This document shows positions 17,840 through 26,092 of a stretch of 63,737 bases of DNA, one piece after another (position 1 is the stretch's first letter; every line of letters begins with the position of its first letter). Origin of the DNA: Prosthecobacter sp. Its GTDB lineage: Bacteria; Verrucomicrobiota; Verrucomicrobiia; Verrucomicrobiales; Verrucomicrobiaceae. Where the stretch lies: positions 1 to 63,737 of the forward strand of contig JAURHS010000006.1 of assembly GCA_030833205.1 (NCBI GenBank), written 5' to 3'. A model generated the notes under the pieces. It did no database searches, was not told the origin of the DNA, and was given only the letters and a program-made list of their open reading frames with translations. The translations under genes and the position numbers were made by a program.

Positions 17840-18835
17840 CTAGCAGATCTCCAGCGCCTTGGCCACGATGAGCTCTGGCGTTGGCAACTGCACAGGCTCA
17901 AGCGCTGGGCTGTAGATCGCAGGCGCATCCAGGCTGCAAATGCGCTGGACCGGGGCGTCCAACTCGTCGAAGACCGCCTGTTGAATGCGGTAGGCAATCT
18001 GAGCTCCGATGCCGCAATACGGCTTGTTTTCCTCGATGTAGATGGCGCGGTGGGTGCGGGCAACCGAATCGAGAATGGTCTCCTCATCGAGAGGACGAAT
18101 GCTGCGCAGGTCAACCACCTCGGCGTTGATGCCGTGTTCCTCCTGCAGGATGCGTGCCGCCTCAAGGCTGGTGATCACGGCACGGCCGTGAGCAATGAGA
18201 CTGATGTCAGTGCCGTGCCGCTTGATGTCAGCGACACCAAGAGGAATGACCAACTCCCCCTCCGGCAACTCGCCGTTCTCAGGCACTTCCCACTCCTCGC
18301 CGTAGAGCTTGGTACTCTCCATGAACATCACCGGATCATTGTCGCGGATGGCCGCCTTCATCAGGCCCTTGGCATCACGGGCATTGCTCGGGCAGACACA
18401 CTTCATGCCCGGGAAGTTGGCCATGATATTCTCCGGAGTGTGGCTGTGCGTGGCACCAACATTGGTGCCGCCGTTGGCCGGCCCACGGATGACAATCGGA
18501 CAGTGAATCTTGCCGCCGCTCATGTAGCGCACCATGGCGGCATTGTTGACGATCTGGTCCCACGCCACCGTGTAAAAGCTCCAGAACATCAATTCCATCA
18601 CGGGTCGCACTCCGAGCATGGAGGCCCCAATGCCCATGCCGATGAAGCCAGCCTCACTGATCGGGGTGTCCACCAGGCGCTTGTCACCCCACTTCTCCCA
18701 AAGCCCCTGAGTGACTTTGTAAGCGCCATTGTACTGGGCAACCTCCTCGCCCATCACCACCACCATGGGGTCGCGGGCAATCTCTTCGTCGAGGGCTTCG
18801 CGGATGGCGTCTCGGTAGGTGATTTTGCGGGGCAT
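17840..18835 (-). CDS. pdhB: Pyruvate dehydrogenase E1 component, beta subunit
   Basis: A 331-residue E1-beta of the thiamine-diphosphate 2-oxoacid dehydrogenases. It contains ITYRDAIREALDEE, MGEEVAQYNGAYKVT, VDTPISEAGFIGMGIG, the THSHTPENI loop, and AEVVDLRSIRPLDEETI in the C-terminal transketolase domain. Spacing and sequence fit pyruvate rather than branched-chain substrates, though the two are hard to separate by eye. The alpha subunit and E2 are not adjacent: upstream is an ABC ATPase, downstream a convergent methyltransferase. It probably belongs to the minus-strand group starting at 21487. Confidence 0.9.
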   Translation of the reverse strand: MPRKITYRDAIREALDEEIARDPMVVVMGEEVAQYNGAYKVTQGLWEKWGDKRLVDTPISEAGFIGMGIGASMLGVRPVMELMFWSFYTVAWDQIVNNAAMVRYMSGGKIHCPIVIRGPANGGTNVGATHSHTPENIMANFPGMKCVCPSNARDAKGLMKAAIRDNDPVMFMESTKLYGEEWEVPENGELPEGELVIPLGVADIKRHGTDISLIAHGRAVITSLEAARILQEEHGINAEVVDLRSIRPLDEETILDSVARTHRAIYIEENKPYCGIGAQIAYRIQQAVFDELDAPVQRICSLDAPAIYSPALEPVQLPTPELIVAKALEIC

Positions 18836-18892
18836 TTCGTCAATGGGGATGGGCCTTGTTCTATGGCGGTGGCTTGGGGCGGCGTCAAGGCG

Positions 18893-19573
18893 TCATGAAT
18901 GCAGTACGCCCGCCTCGAGGGTACAGACTCGGCCCATGCGGGCCGCCTGCAGGGGGTGATGGGTGACCAGGACCATGGCCATGCCCTGGACGCGGTGCAG
19001 CTCCAACAGCAGCTCCGTCAGTTGGGCTGCATTGCGCTCGTCCAAGGCCCCCGTGGGCTCATCGGCAAGCAGAAGCGCTGGACGGTGAATCAGGGCCCTG
19101 GCCAAAGCCACACGCTGGCGCTCCCCCCCGGAAAGGGTGTGAGGCAAGCTCTGCAGGCGGTGGGATAGCCCAACCTGCTCAAGCAGAGACTCTGCCCTCT
19201 CCCGGGCCTCCTCAGGCCCGAGTGGGCTGGACTTGGCGAGGGTGGGAAGCAGCACATTTTCCAAGGCTGTGCACTGGGGCAGCAGGTGATGGAGCTGAAA
19301 CACAAAACCGATGCGCTGATTGCGCAACACCCCCAGGGACGGGGCGTCCATTGCCAACACATCGCGCCCCTCAAAAAATTGCTGGCCTTGATCCGGGCGT
19401 TCCAGAGTCCCGAGAATGTTGAGCAGCGTGCTCTTGCCGCAACCCGAGGGTCCAACCACCGCAATGCTTTCACCATCCTCGAGGCTGAAATTCAGATTTC
19501 GAAGCAGGGTCAGGGGCTCGGCACCAGGTTGGGCAAAGCCCTTGCAGAGGTCCTTGAGTTCAATCAGTGGCAT
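18893..19573 (-). CDS. lolD: ABC transporter ATP-binding protein, LolD-like
   Basis: A 226-residue ATPase of the LolD/MacB/FtsE class. Walker A GPSGCGKST is at 41-49, the Q-loop in GFVFQLHHLLP, the signature LSGGERQRVALARAL, Walker B LLLADEPTGALD, and the switch LVTHH. The 226-residue length and MPLIELKDLCKGF start fit LolD, which extracts lipoproteins from the inner membrane together with LolC/LolE. No permease gene lies next to it, so the symbol rests on similarity alone. It is 24 bases after the PaaK-like gene and 57 before pdhB. Confidence 0.8.
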   Translation of the reverse strand: MPLIELKDLCKGFAQPGAEPLTLLRNLNFSLEDGESIAVVGPSGCGKSTLLNILGTLERPDQGQQFFEGRDVLAMDAPSLGVLRNQRIGFVFQLHHLLPQCTALENVLLPTLAKSSPLGPEEARERAESLLEQVGLSHRLQSLPHTLSGGERQRVALARALIHRPALLLADEPTGALDERNAAQLTELLLELHRVQGMAMVLVTHHPLQAARMGRVCTLEAGVLHS

Positions 19574-19597
19574 GGGGGCGATGATGGGTGTTGAGGA

Positions 19598-20908
19598 TTA
19601 CGAATCCGCACGAGGCGTCTGTTGCGGGCGACTGACCCAGCGATTGGTTTTGAATTCACTGCGAGGCAGGCTTCCAGGGGGACGCGCTTCAATCGCGATG
19701 CGCAGACCAAGCTGATCACGCAGGGAATCCTCAAGCCCCTGTGCCCAGCCCTCATTGGCGTTTTCCCGTGGTTCCGCCAAGAGGCGCAACTCCGCCATCG
19801 ACTCCACTCGCACCTGCTCAAGTTGGAACTCCGCGACCTGCCCGTGGCGCCTGACCACGGCCTCGATGGCACTGGGATAGACATTCTGACCGCGAATCAC
19901 CATCATTTCATCAATTCGCCCAAGAATCCCACCCTCGAAAAACCATCCCCGCTCGTCGCGTCCACTGCGCACCCAATCGCCGGTGCGGTAGCGCAGCAAC
20001 GGAGCATCCAATCGGACCAGGGTGGTGAGGACCAACTCACCGCATTGACCCGAGGCCACGGGGGCCAGCGTCGCAGGATCGAGAACCTCTGCCAAATACG
20101 CCTCCTCAATGATGCGGAGACCACCGGGCCGGCCCTCCTCCTCAAACGAAACTGGGCCGACCTCTGTCATGCCGTGATGGTCGAAGACCCGCGCCCCCCA
20201 CAGCGCTTCCAGCGCGGCGCGGACTTCCGGCACACTGCCTCCGGGTTCTCCAGCCACCACAATGCGCCGAAGATTGGCCCGAATGGCCAATTGCACCTCT
20301 TGGGGCAACTGGCGAATCATCTCCCCCATTCGCTGAGCGTAGGTGGGAGTGCAGCACAGCACCGTGGCTTGGGCACGGGCCATCAACTCGAGTCTGGCCT
20401 GTGTGCTCAAGCCGCCTCCGGGAATGCAGAGGTAATCCTGGCTTGCTGCCTCAAAGGCAGTCCAAAAGCCCAGGAAAGGTCCAAAGGAAAAGGCAAAGAA
20501 GATCCGGTCGGTTCCCGCCCTCAGGCCCGCAGCGGCAAAGACCCGGCGCCAACACTGCAGCATGGCCTGCCACCCCTCCGAGCTATCCAGCCACATGAGG
20601 GGTGTTCCGCAACTGGTGCCGCTGGTCTGGCTGAAGCGGCGGCAGTCAGAAGGCTCCACCAAGGCATGGCTCCCGAAGGGCGGGTGCGCGAGGTGATCGG
20701 CCACGAGTTCTGCCTTGCTGGTGGTCGGCACCCGATGGCGGAAATCATCGAGGCTGAGGCTACTGCCAACCGACAGCCCCGCAGCCCTGAGCTTGTTCGC
20801 ATAGAATCCAGGGCGACCCCAGACCCGCTGCAACAACGCATCCAAGCGCGCCTGCTGCAACGAGGCCACGCCAGAATTGGCGCTGGGGGGAGCCGAGAAA
20901 CAGGACAT
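19598..20908 (-). CDS. PaaK-like adenylate-forming ligase
   Basis: A 436-residue member of the phenylacetate-CoA ligase branch of the ANL superfamily. Visible motifs are SQTSGTSCGTPL (phosphate-binding P-loop type), VVAGEPGG, DHHGMTEVGPVSFE (adenine motif), LRYRTGDWV, and ILGRIDEMMVIRGQNVYPSAIE, where the C-terminal domain hinge begins. The last part (PPGSLPRSEFKTNRWV) carries the region of the catalytic lysine. Whether it makes an aryl-CoA or loads an acyl group elsewhere is unknown; no phenylacetate pathway genes are near. It follows the peroxidase gene after 18 bases and probably shares its transcript. Confidence 0.82.
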   Translation of the reverse strand: MSCFSAPPSANSGVASLQQARLDALLQRVWGRPGFYANKLRAAGLSVGSSLSLDDFRHRVPTTSKAELVADHLAHPPFGSHALVEPSDCRRFSQTSGTSCGTPLMWLDSSEGWQAMLQCWRRVFAAAGLRAGTDRIFFAFSFGPFLGFWTAFEAASQDYLCIPGGGLSTQARLELMARAQATVLCCTPTYAQRMGEMIRQLPQEVQLAIRANLRRIVVAGEPGGSVPEVRAALEALWGARVFDHHGMTEVGPVSFEEEGRPGGLRIIEEAYLAEVLDPATLAPVASGQCGELVLTTLVRLDAPLLRYRTGDWVRSGRDERGWFFEGGILGRIDEMMVIRGQNVYPSAIEAVVRRHGQVAEFQLEQVRVESMAELRLLAEPRENANEGWAQGLEDSLRDQLGLRIAIEARPPGSLPRSEFKTNRWVSRPQQTPRADS

Positions 20909-20926
20909 GTCGGGGAGGCGGTGGCT

Positions 20927-21487
20927 TCAGGGCTTGACTGGCTTGGCTGCGGTGGATGGGGCCTCCAAAGCCTTGAGGACAGCAGCCTCCAGATCGCCCC
21001 CCCGCGGCTCGGCGTCTGAGCCGAACCGGCGCACCAGCCGGTGATCACGGCCAAGCAGAAACTTCTCGAAATTCCACTGCACCGCGCCGTCCTTGAGAAG
21101 AGGAACAAACAGCGGGTGAGTGCCGCTGCTAAGGCCAATCTTTGCCGTCATCGGGAAACTGACCTGATACTGAGTCTGGCAGAACTGCTGGATCTCCGCC
21201 GCGCTTCCAGGTTCCTGACCGCCAAAGTCGTTGCAGGGGCAACCAATGACCACCAAGCCCTTATCGCGGTGAGCCTTGTACAGCTCCTCAAGACCCGCAT
21301 ACTGATTGGTGTATCCACACTGCGAAGCCACATTGACCAGCAGGACCACCTTGCCGGCAAAATCGCCGAGCTTCATGCTTCCGCCAGACAGCGTCTTGAC
21401 CTCAATGGCGTCGAGCTCACTGCCACAAGCCAACATCGGCGCACTGGCCAAACCGAAACACAAGAGTCGCCTGAGGAAGGACATCAT
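20927..21487 (-). CDS. Glutathione-peroxidase family protein, exported
   Basis: A 186-residue thioredoxin-fold peroxidase. The peroxidatic residue is cysteine, at 57 in NVASQCGYT, where some relatives carry selenocysteine. The second conserved motif CPCNDFGGQEPG and the tryptophan motif WNFEKFLLGRDH complete the active site. The leader MMSFLRRLLCFGLASAPMLAC is a signal peptide with a possible lipobox (MLAC, cysteine 21), so the enzyme likely sits in the envelope. Such cysteine forms usually take electrons from thioredoxin. It is divergent from the exported msrB and heads a minus-strand group. Confidence 0.9.
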   Translation of the reverse strand: MMSFLRRLLCFGLASAPMLACGSELDAIEVKTLSGGSMKLGDFAGKVVLLVNVASQCGYTNQYAGLEELYKAHRDKGLVVIGCPCNDFGGQEPGSAAEIQQFCQTQYQVSFPMTAKIGLSSGTHPLFVPLLKDGAVQWNFEKFLLGRDHRLVRRFGSDAEPRGGDLEAAVLKALEAPSTAAKPVKP

Positions 21488-21670
21488 GCTTCATGATGGG
21501 TGCAAAGGCAGGCACTGGCAAGTCCCAGCCGCCAAAGTCAAGCTCAACCAGAAAAATCACAATTCGTTCACAATCAGTCACCCGCAGGTGAACCAGCTGC
21601 CCCCACGCCGCGCCACTTGGTCGGATTCGCCCCAGCGGGAGCGCATTTGGCAGGTTTTTGGGGCCCAATC

Positions 21671-21679
21671 TGCTAAAAT
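21671..21679 (+). promoter_or_regulatory. Candidate extended -10 promoter for msrB
   Basis: TGCTAAAAT has the TGn extension and a TAAAAT -10 box, 45 bases before the msrB start, in the 236-base divergent region with the peroxidase gene. A TTGGCA at 21647 is too far (21-base spacer) to be a good -35. The rest of this region holds no gene I can see. Confidence 0.35.
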
Positions 21680-21723
21680 CAATCCTTTATTCCTCGTTGG
21701 TTGAGAGCATCATCCACACCGCC

Positions 21724-22329
21724 ATGAAACTCGTTCTCTGCCTGAGTCTCAGCCTGCTGGTCAGCGCTTTGCTTCCCGCTCAATCCCCTTCACCCACCCC
21801 CCTTCAGCCTGCCATGAGCAATCCCGCCGTCAAACTCAGTGAGGCCGAATGGAAAAAGCGCCTCAACGACGAGCAGTATCGGGTCACGCGCACTGCCGGA
21901 ACCGAGCGCCCCTTTGGCAAGGTATACGAGGAGTTTGAAAAGCAGGGGGAGGGCACCTACTTCTGCGTTTGCTGCGGCGTGGAGTTGTTCACCTCGAAGG
22001 AGAAGTTTCACAGCGGCTGCGGCTGGCCCTCCTTTTACGACGCCTCCAAAGCCAAGAATGTCGTCGAACGCGCAGACAACAGCCACGGCATGATCCGCGT
22101 AGAGACGCTGTGCAAACGCTGCGGCGCCCACCTCGGGCATGTCTTTGAAGGAGAAAGCGTGTCGGCGGCAACGCCCACCAAGCGTCGTTTCTGCATCAAC
22201 GGCGTCGCCCTTCACTATGTGCCCGCAGGTGGCAAAGCTCCTCCCCTGCTGCAACTCGACGACAAGTCCGTCTCGGACAAGAAGGAAGCCGTGGCCAAGG
22301 AGGCCGGCGTCGAAGTGCGCAAACCCTGA
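21724..22329 (+). CDS. msrB: Peptide-methionine (R)-S-oxide reductase, exported
   Basis: A 201-residue protein that reduces methionine-R-sulfoxide in proteins. A signal peptide (MKLVLCLSLSLLVSALLPAQ) precedes the SelR domain. Zinc cysteines are in YFCVCCGVELF and LCKRCGAHLGHVF, the substrate pocket in HSGCGWPSF, and the catalytic cysteine in RRFCINGVAL. The usual motif is CxNS; here the serine is glycine. The start at 21724 follows from the signal peptide. Together with the divergent exported peroxidase it suggests envelope oxidative-stress repair. The next gene starts 65 bases downstream. Confidence 0.93.
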   Translation: MKLVLCLSLSLLVSALLPAQSPSPTPLQPAMSNPAVKLSEAEWKKRLNDEQYRVTRTAGTERPFGKVYEEFEKQGEGTYFCVCCGVELFTSKEKFHSGCGWPSFYDASKAKNVVERADNSHGMIRVETLCKRCGAHLGHVFEGESVSAATPTKRRFCINGVALHYVPAGGKAPPLLQLDDKSVSDKKEAVAKEAGVEVRKP

Positions 22330-22394
22330 CGCCTTCCCAAGCGCGCCAAACTGACCTTCCTCCCCTGACTCCGCGTTTTCAGCAGCAGCTCCCC

Positions 22395-22832
22395 ATGTCC
22401 CCGCGCAACCTAGCCCTTGAGTTGGTGCAGTCCTATTACGATCATTTCAATGCTGGGCGACGCGCGGAGATGATGTCTCTGCTCGCCGATGAGGTGGTGC
22501 ATGACATCAACCAAGGTGGCACCCAAATTGGGCGGGAGGCCTTCACTGCCTTCATGCAGCACATGGACCACTGCTATCGGGAGCAGGTGACAGAACTGGC
22601 GCTGATGGCCAATGAGGATGGCAGTCGGATCGGCGCTGAATTCTACATCCTAGGGGAGTACCTGCGCAGTGACGAAGGCCTTCCCGAGGCCGCGGGGCAG
22701 CGCTATCGCCTCCGCGTTGGCGCCTTCTTCGAGGTTCGCGGGGGACGCATTGAGCGCGTCACGAACTACTACAACCTTCAGGATTGGCTGCAGCAGGTCA
22801 ACACTTCCAAGCCGCAGTCCGGAGGGGCCTGA
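22395..22832 (+). CDS. NTF2-like / ketosteroid-isomerase-related protein
   Basis: A 145-residue single-domain protein with the SnoaL/NTF2-like pattern: LVQSYYDHFNAGRRAEMMSLLADEVVHDIN at the N-terminus, GREAFTAFM, and a C-terminal strand pair ending FFEVRGGRIERVTNYYNLQDW. This closely fits the uncharacterised ketosteroid-isomerase-related subfamily. No catalytic function can be assigned. It lies between msrB and an MFS gene whose start is 7 bases after its stop, so it is probably co-transcribed with the transporter. Confidence 0.8.
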   Translation: MSPRNLALELVQSYYDHFNAGRRAEMMSLLADEVVHDINQGGTQIGREAFTAFMQHMDHCYREQVTELALMANEDGSRIGAEFYILGEYLRSDEGLPEAAGQRYRLRVGAFFEVRGGRIERVTNYYNLQDWLQQVNTSKPQSGGA

Positions 22833-22839
22833 ATTGGAG

Positions 22840-24117
22840 ATGCAGGCCAAGGGGCAACATCAGCCGAGAGGCCACGGCGATCTTCGCCGCAACTGGATCT
22901 GCCATGTCCTTGAAGGCGGCTTCTACATGGGCGGCACCGCCTTTCTTGCCCCAGAGAGCGTATTGCCGAAAATGGTGCAATCTCTCGGTGGATCATCGTG
23001 GATCATTGCGCTCATGCCTGTTGTGCTGCCGGCTGCATTTGCCTGCGCGGGATTGTTCGTGGCTCCCAGAGTGGAGCGACTCGACCGATTCAAGCCCTGG
23101 GTCCTAACCTTTGGTCTGCTGCAGAGACTACCCTACTTGTTGACCGGGCTTGCCTTGTTGTTGTGGGATGGCGCAGGCCGTTGGTTGCTGCCACTGGTCG
23201 TTCTGACTCCCCTGCTCTCCGGCCTACTCGGCGGCATTACCGTCGTTGCTTGGATGGAGATGGTCACTCGCATGATCCCTGAGAAATGGCGAGCGGCAGG
23301 CTGGTCTGCCCGCTATGTGATGCAGGCAGTGCTCGGCATCGGGGCGGGCGTGGCCATTCACACCCTCCTGGAACATTTTCCCGGTCGCCACGGTTATGGC
23401 TGGCTCCATCTGGCCACCTTCGCGCTACTCACCCTCTCTTGGCTAGTGCAACTGCCCATGCGGGAGTCTCCGCATCCCAGACAGGAGAACGCAGGCGCAC
23501 TGACTTCCACCTCCTGGAAGACTCTGAGAAGCCTTCCGAGCATGCTGGCCTCCGTGCCTTCGCTGCCCAAACTGGTGGCGGTGCGCTTTCTGGGGACCGG
23601 TTATTTGATGTTGGCGGCCTTCCTGAGCATCCACGCCCTTGGCCTCACCCAACGACCTGAATCAGACGAGGGGCATTTCGTGACCTGGCAGGCTGCAGGC
23701 ACCGTGGTAGGCAGCGTGCTTGCCGCCTGGGCGGGGTATCACCACGGCGGCAAACTCCCCCTCATGCTCTCTCGTTTGATCTGCGTGGGCTGGTGCCTTT
23801 GGCTGCCGCTGTGCCGTGGCTTTGCCGATTTCAATGCGGCCTATGCCGTGCTGGGGGTGGGCCTGTTTTTGGACCGCGTCGGCGATCTCACCCTCACTGC
23901 GGAACTGTGCCCGCCGTCAAAGCGCAGCACGCTGCAGGCCATGTTAAGCTTCTGCAATGTTCTCTCACTACTGGCCAGCGCAGGCCTCGCCGCGCTGATC
24001 TGGCGATGGGGCGCACTGTCAGGTCTCAGCCTCTGCGCCGCGGCCATGGCAGCACTCTCTGGCGGAATCCTTGCCAGCATTCCCGAGCCCAGGAAACTGG
24101 CCCCGCCACCACTTTAG
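22840..24117 (+). CDS. MFS-type membrane transporter
   Basis: A 425-residue inner-membrane protein with about 12 hydrophobic segments and a central cytoplasmic loop near residues 205-235. The start of the first helix is GGFYMGGTAFLAPESVLPKM, seen in a group of PVC and other MFS proteins without known substrate. I chose the ATG at 22840 (MQAKGQHQ) because the longer frame overlaps the NTF2-like gene; it lies 7 bases after that gene's stop. Substrate unknown; linkage to the NTF2-like gene is the only clue. Confidence 0.78.
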   Translation: MQAKGQHQPRGHGDLRRNWICHVLEGGFYMGGTAFLAPESVLPKMVQSLGGSSWIIALMPVVLPAAFACAGLFVAPRVERLDRFKPWVLTFGLLQRLPYLLTGLALLLWDGAGRWLLPLVVLTPLLSGLLGGITVVAWMEMVTRMIPEKWRAAGWSARYVMQAVLGIGAGVAIHTLLEHFPGRHGYGWLHLATFALLTLSWLVQLPMRESPHPRQENAGALTSTSWKTLRSLPSMLASVPSLPKLVAVRFLGTGYLMLAAFLSIHALGLTQRPESDEGHFVTWQAAGTVVGSVLAAWAGYHHGGKLPLMLSRLICVGWCLWLPLCRGFADFNAAYAVLGVGLFLDRVGDLTLTAELCPPSKRSTLQAMLSFCNVLSLLASAGLAALIWRWGALSGLSLCAAAMAALSGGILASIPEPRKLAPPPL

Positions 24118-24150
24118 AGCGCGAGGCGGGCCATGTGCGCGGCGACCCAA

Positions 24151-24558
24151 TCAAGGAACCTGAATATCATACACCTGAATCTTTGCCGCGAGTGGCTTCA
24201 GCAGACCCTCGACCGCCTTGACATGGACCGGGTGCTTTTCGTAGGCGGCGAGATCCTTCGGGCTGTCGAAGCGCATGACCAACCCCACATCGAAGCTGTC
24301 ATCAACCACGGGACGCTCGCTGGGCAGTGCAAAGCCAACACTCAAGTGCCCAATCTGCCCGATCTCCGAGGCGAAGCGTCGGCACTGGGACAACACGGAC
24401 TCCCGCTGCCTGCAGTCACCAGGCTTTTTCAACCAAATCAGAACAACATGCTCCACCTTGCCCTTCGCGGTGACCTTGTGGCCAAAAGGACAGGTTTGGC
24501 AGGAACAAATCAGAAGGCTTGCCGCCAGAGCCAGCAGTGTGCGAGCGTTGAGAGTCAT
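24151..24558 (-). CDS. Dabb (stress-responsive alpha/beta barrel) lipoprotein
   Basis: A 135-residue protein with a lipoprotein leader (LLALAASLLICSCQ, lipobox cysteine about residue 18-20) followed by a Dabb ferredoxin-like domain: VEHVVLIWLKKPGD at the start, GFALPSERPVVDDSFDVGLVMRF in the middle, and YEKHPVHVKAVEGLLKPL at the end. Dabb domains form dimeric barrels; function in lipoprotein form is unknown. Its start is only 11 bases from the divergent PQQ-propeller gene. Confidence 0.85.
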   Translation of the reverse strand: MTLNARTLLALAASLLICSCQTCPFGHKVTAKGKVEHVVLIWLKKPGDCRQRESVLSQCRRFASEIGQIGHLSVGFALPSERPVVDDSFDVGLVMRFDSPKDLAAYEKHPVHVKAVEGLLKPLAAKIQVYDIQVP

Positions 24559-24569
24559 CCCCGACCTTT

Positions 24570-26054
24570 ATGACCCCTTCCTCCTCCCTGTCTAGCCTTT
24601 CCGTGCTGTTCTTGTGGGGTGCCGCCTTCCACTCCGCAGTCTTTGCGCAAAGCCCCGCAACTCAAGCCGCCCCACTGGCCAAGAACGCAGTGACCAGCGA
24701 TTGGCCCCGCCTACTTGGCCCCAGTCACAATCTCCACAGTCCTGAAACGCCGCTGCTGCAGCCACTGCCCCCAGAGGGTCCCAAACTGCTATGGCAGCGG
24801 CCAACAGGCGAAGGCTATGGCAGCGTCGCGGCAGCCGGTGGGCGGGCCCTCGTGTTTTTTGCCAAGGACGGCCAAGAGGTTCTCGAATGCCTGGATGCCG
24901 AAAGCGGCAAGCTTCTCTGGACACAGTCCTACCCCATTGAGTACCGCGATCGGTACGGTTTTGCCAGCGGCCCCCGAACCAGTCCAGCGATTGCTGAGGG
25001 GGTCGTGGTCACCCTCGGCGTGACCAGCCAACTCCAGGCCTGCGCAATCCACGACGGCAGGCTGCTCTGGCGACTGGATTTGCGCAGGGACCATCAGGTG
25101 CCACAGGACTTTTTTGGCGCAGGCTCAACCCCGCTCCTCCATGAGGGCAAAGTCATCGTTCAAGTCGGTGGAAAGGAAGTGCTGCTCGATGGAGAAGAGG
25201 ATCGTCGCCGTCGCGCACAGGTCCTTGCCAGCAAGGGCACGAGCGTTGCGGCCTTTGATCTCAAAACAGGCACTCTGCGCTGGAAACTGGTGGACGCTTG
25301 GGGCGCGGGATACGCCAGCCCCGTCCTCGCAAGCCTACACGGCAAGCCAAAGATCCTGATCTATGCCGGCGGCGAAAGTGATCCAGCCAGCGGGGGCCTG
25401 CTTTGCATTGACCCCACGAGTGGCCAATTGCACAGCCGCCACGCCTGGCGTGACCCCGAGTACATCCAAGCCATCGGTAGCAGCCCAGTGGTGGTGGGCA
25501 ACCGCGTATTCATCAGCACGGCCTATCCCAAAAACAAACCCATTGGCGGGCTCATGCTTGAGTTCGATGCCGAGTTCAAGGCCACTGAAGTTTGGAGCAG
25601 CAAGACCCTGGGCTGCCACTGGATGACGCCGCTGGCCATCGGCAACCACCTCTACGCTATTGACGGCGAGCGCGAAAACCAGGCGCGACTAGTCTGCGTT
25701 CGCGCAGAGGACGGGAAGGAAATTTGGAGCGAACGCCTGCGCTGGCAAGACGCCTCACTGGGTCAGCGCATGGGCCGCGCAGGCCCGGTGGAATTGAGCA
25801 TCTTCCGCGCCAACCTCATCAAGCTGCCACAGGGCGTGCTCTGCCTCGGCGAGATTGGCAGCCTGCACTGGCTGAACCTCCAGCCTGAGGGCATGAAGGA
25901 ACTCAGCCGCAGCCAACTGTTTTACGCCACCAACACCTGGTGCGTGCCAGCAGTCCACCGCGGACTGCTGCTCGTGCAACAGCACGAGCGCAGCCTGATT
26001 GGCGGCGAGGCCCAGAGGGTGCTCTGCTATGACCTCAGAGGGCGAGCCGACTGA
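24570..26054 (+). CDS. Secreted PQQ-like beta-propeller protein
   Basis: A 494-residue protein with a signal peptide (ending AVFAQS) and a seven- to eight-bladed propeller of PQQ-like repeats: VLECLDAESGKLLWTQ, ACAIHDGRLLWRLDL, VAAFDLKTGTLRWKLVDAW, LLCIDPTSGQLHSRHAW, and LVCVRAEDGKEIWSER. This is the 'outer membrane protein assembly factor BamB-like' propeller common in Planctomycetes and Verrucomicrobia. I see no dehydrogenase catalytic residues or haem site, so it is probably a binding or scaffold protein. Convergent with argG. Confidence 0.85.
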   Translation: MTPSSSLSSLSVLFLWGAAFHSAVFAQSPATQAAPLAKNAVTSDWPRLLGPSHNLHSPETPLLQPLPPEGPKLLWQRPTGEGYGSVAAAGGRALVFFAKDGQEVLECLDAESGKLLWTQSYPIEYRDRYGFASGPRTSPAIAEGVVVTLGVTSQLQACAIHDGRLLWRLDLRRDHQVPQDFFGAGSTPLLHEGKVIVQVGGKEVLLDGEEDRRRRAQVLASKGTSVAAFDLKTGTLRWKLVDAWGAGYASPVLASLHGKPKILIYAGGESDPASGGLLCIDPTSGQLHSRHAWRDPEYIQAIGSSPVVVGNRVFISTAYPKNKPIGGLMLEFDAEFKATEVWSSKTLGCHWMTPLAIGNHLYAIDGERENQARLVCVRAEDGKEIWSERLRWQDASLGQRMGRAGPVELSIFRANLIKLPQGVLCLGEIGSLHWLNLQPEGMKELSRSQLFYATNTWCVPAVHRGLLLVQQHERSLIGGEAQRVLCYDLRGRAD

Positions 26055-26092
26055 GGTTCCCGTCGCGCCGAGCGGCACGACCCAACCCCCAA

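Noticed and set aside
20927..21487. Selenocysteine in the glutathione peroxidase
   Set aside because: The active-site codon is a cysteine codon (residue 57), and no in-frame TGA occurs.
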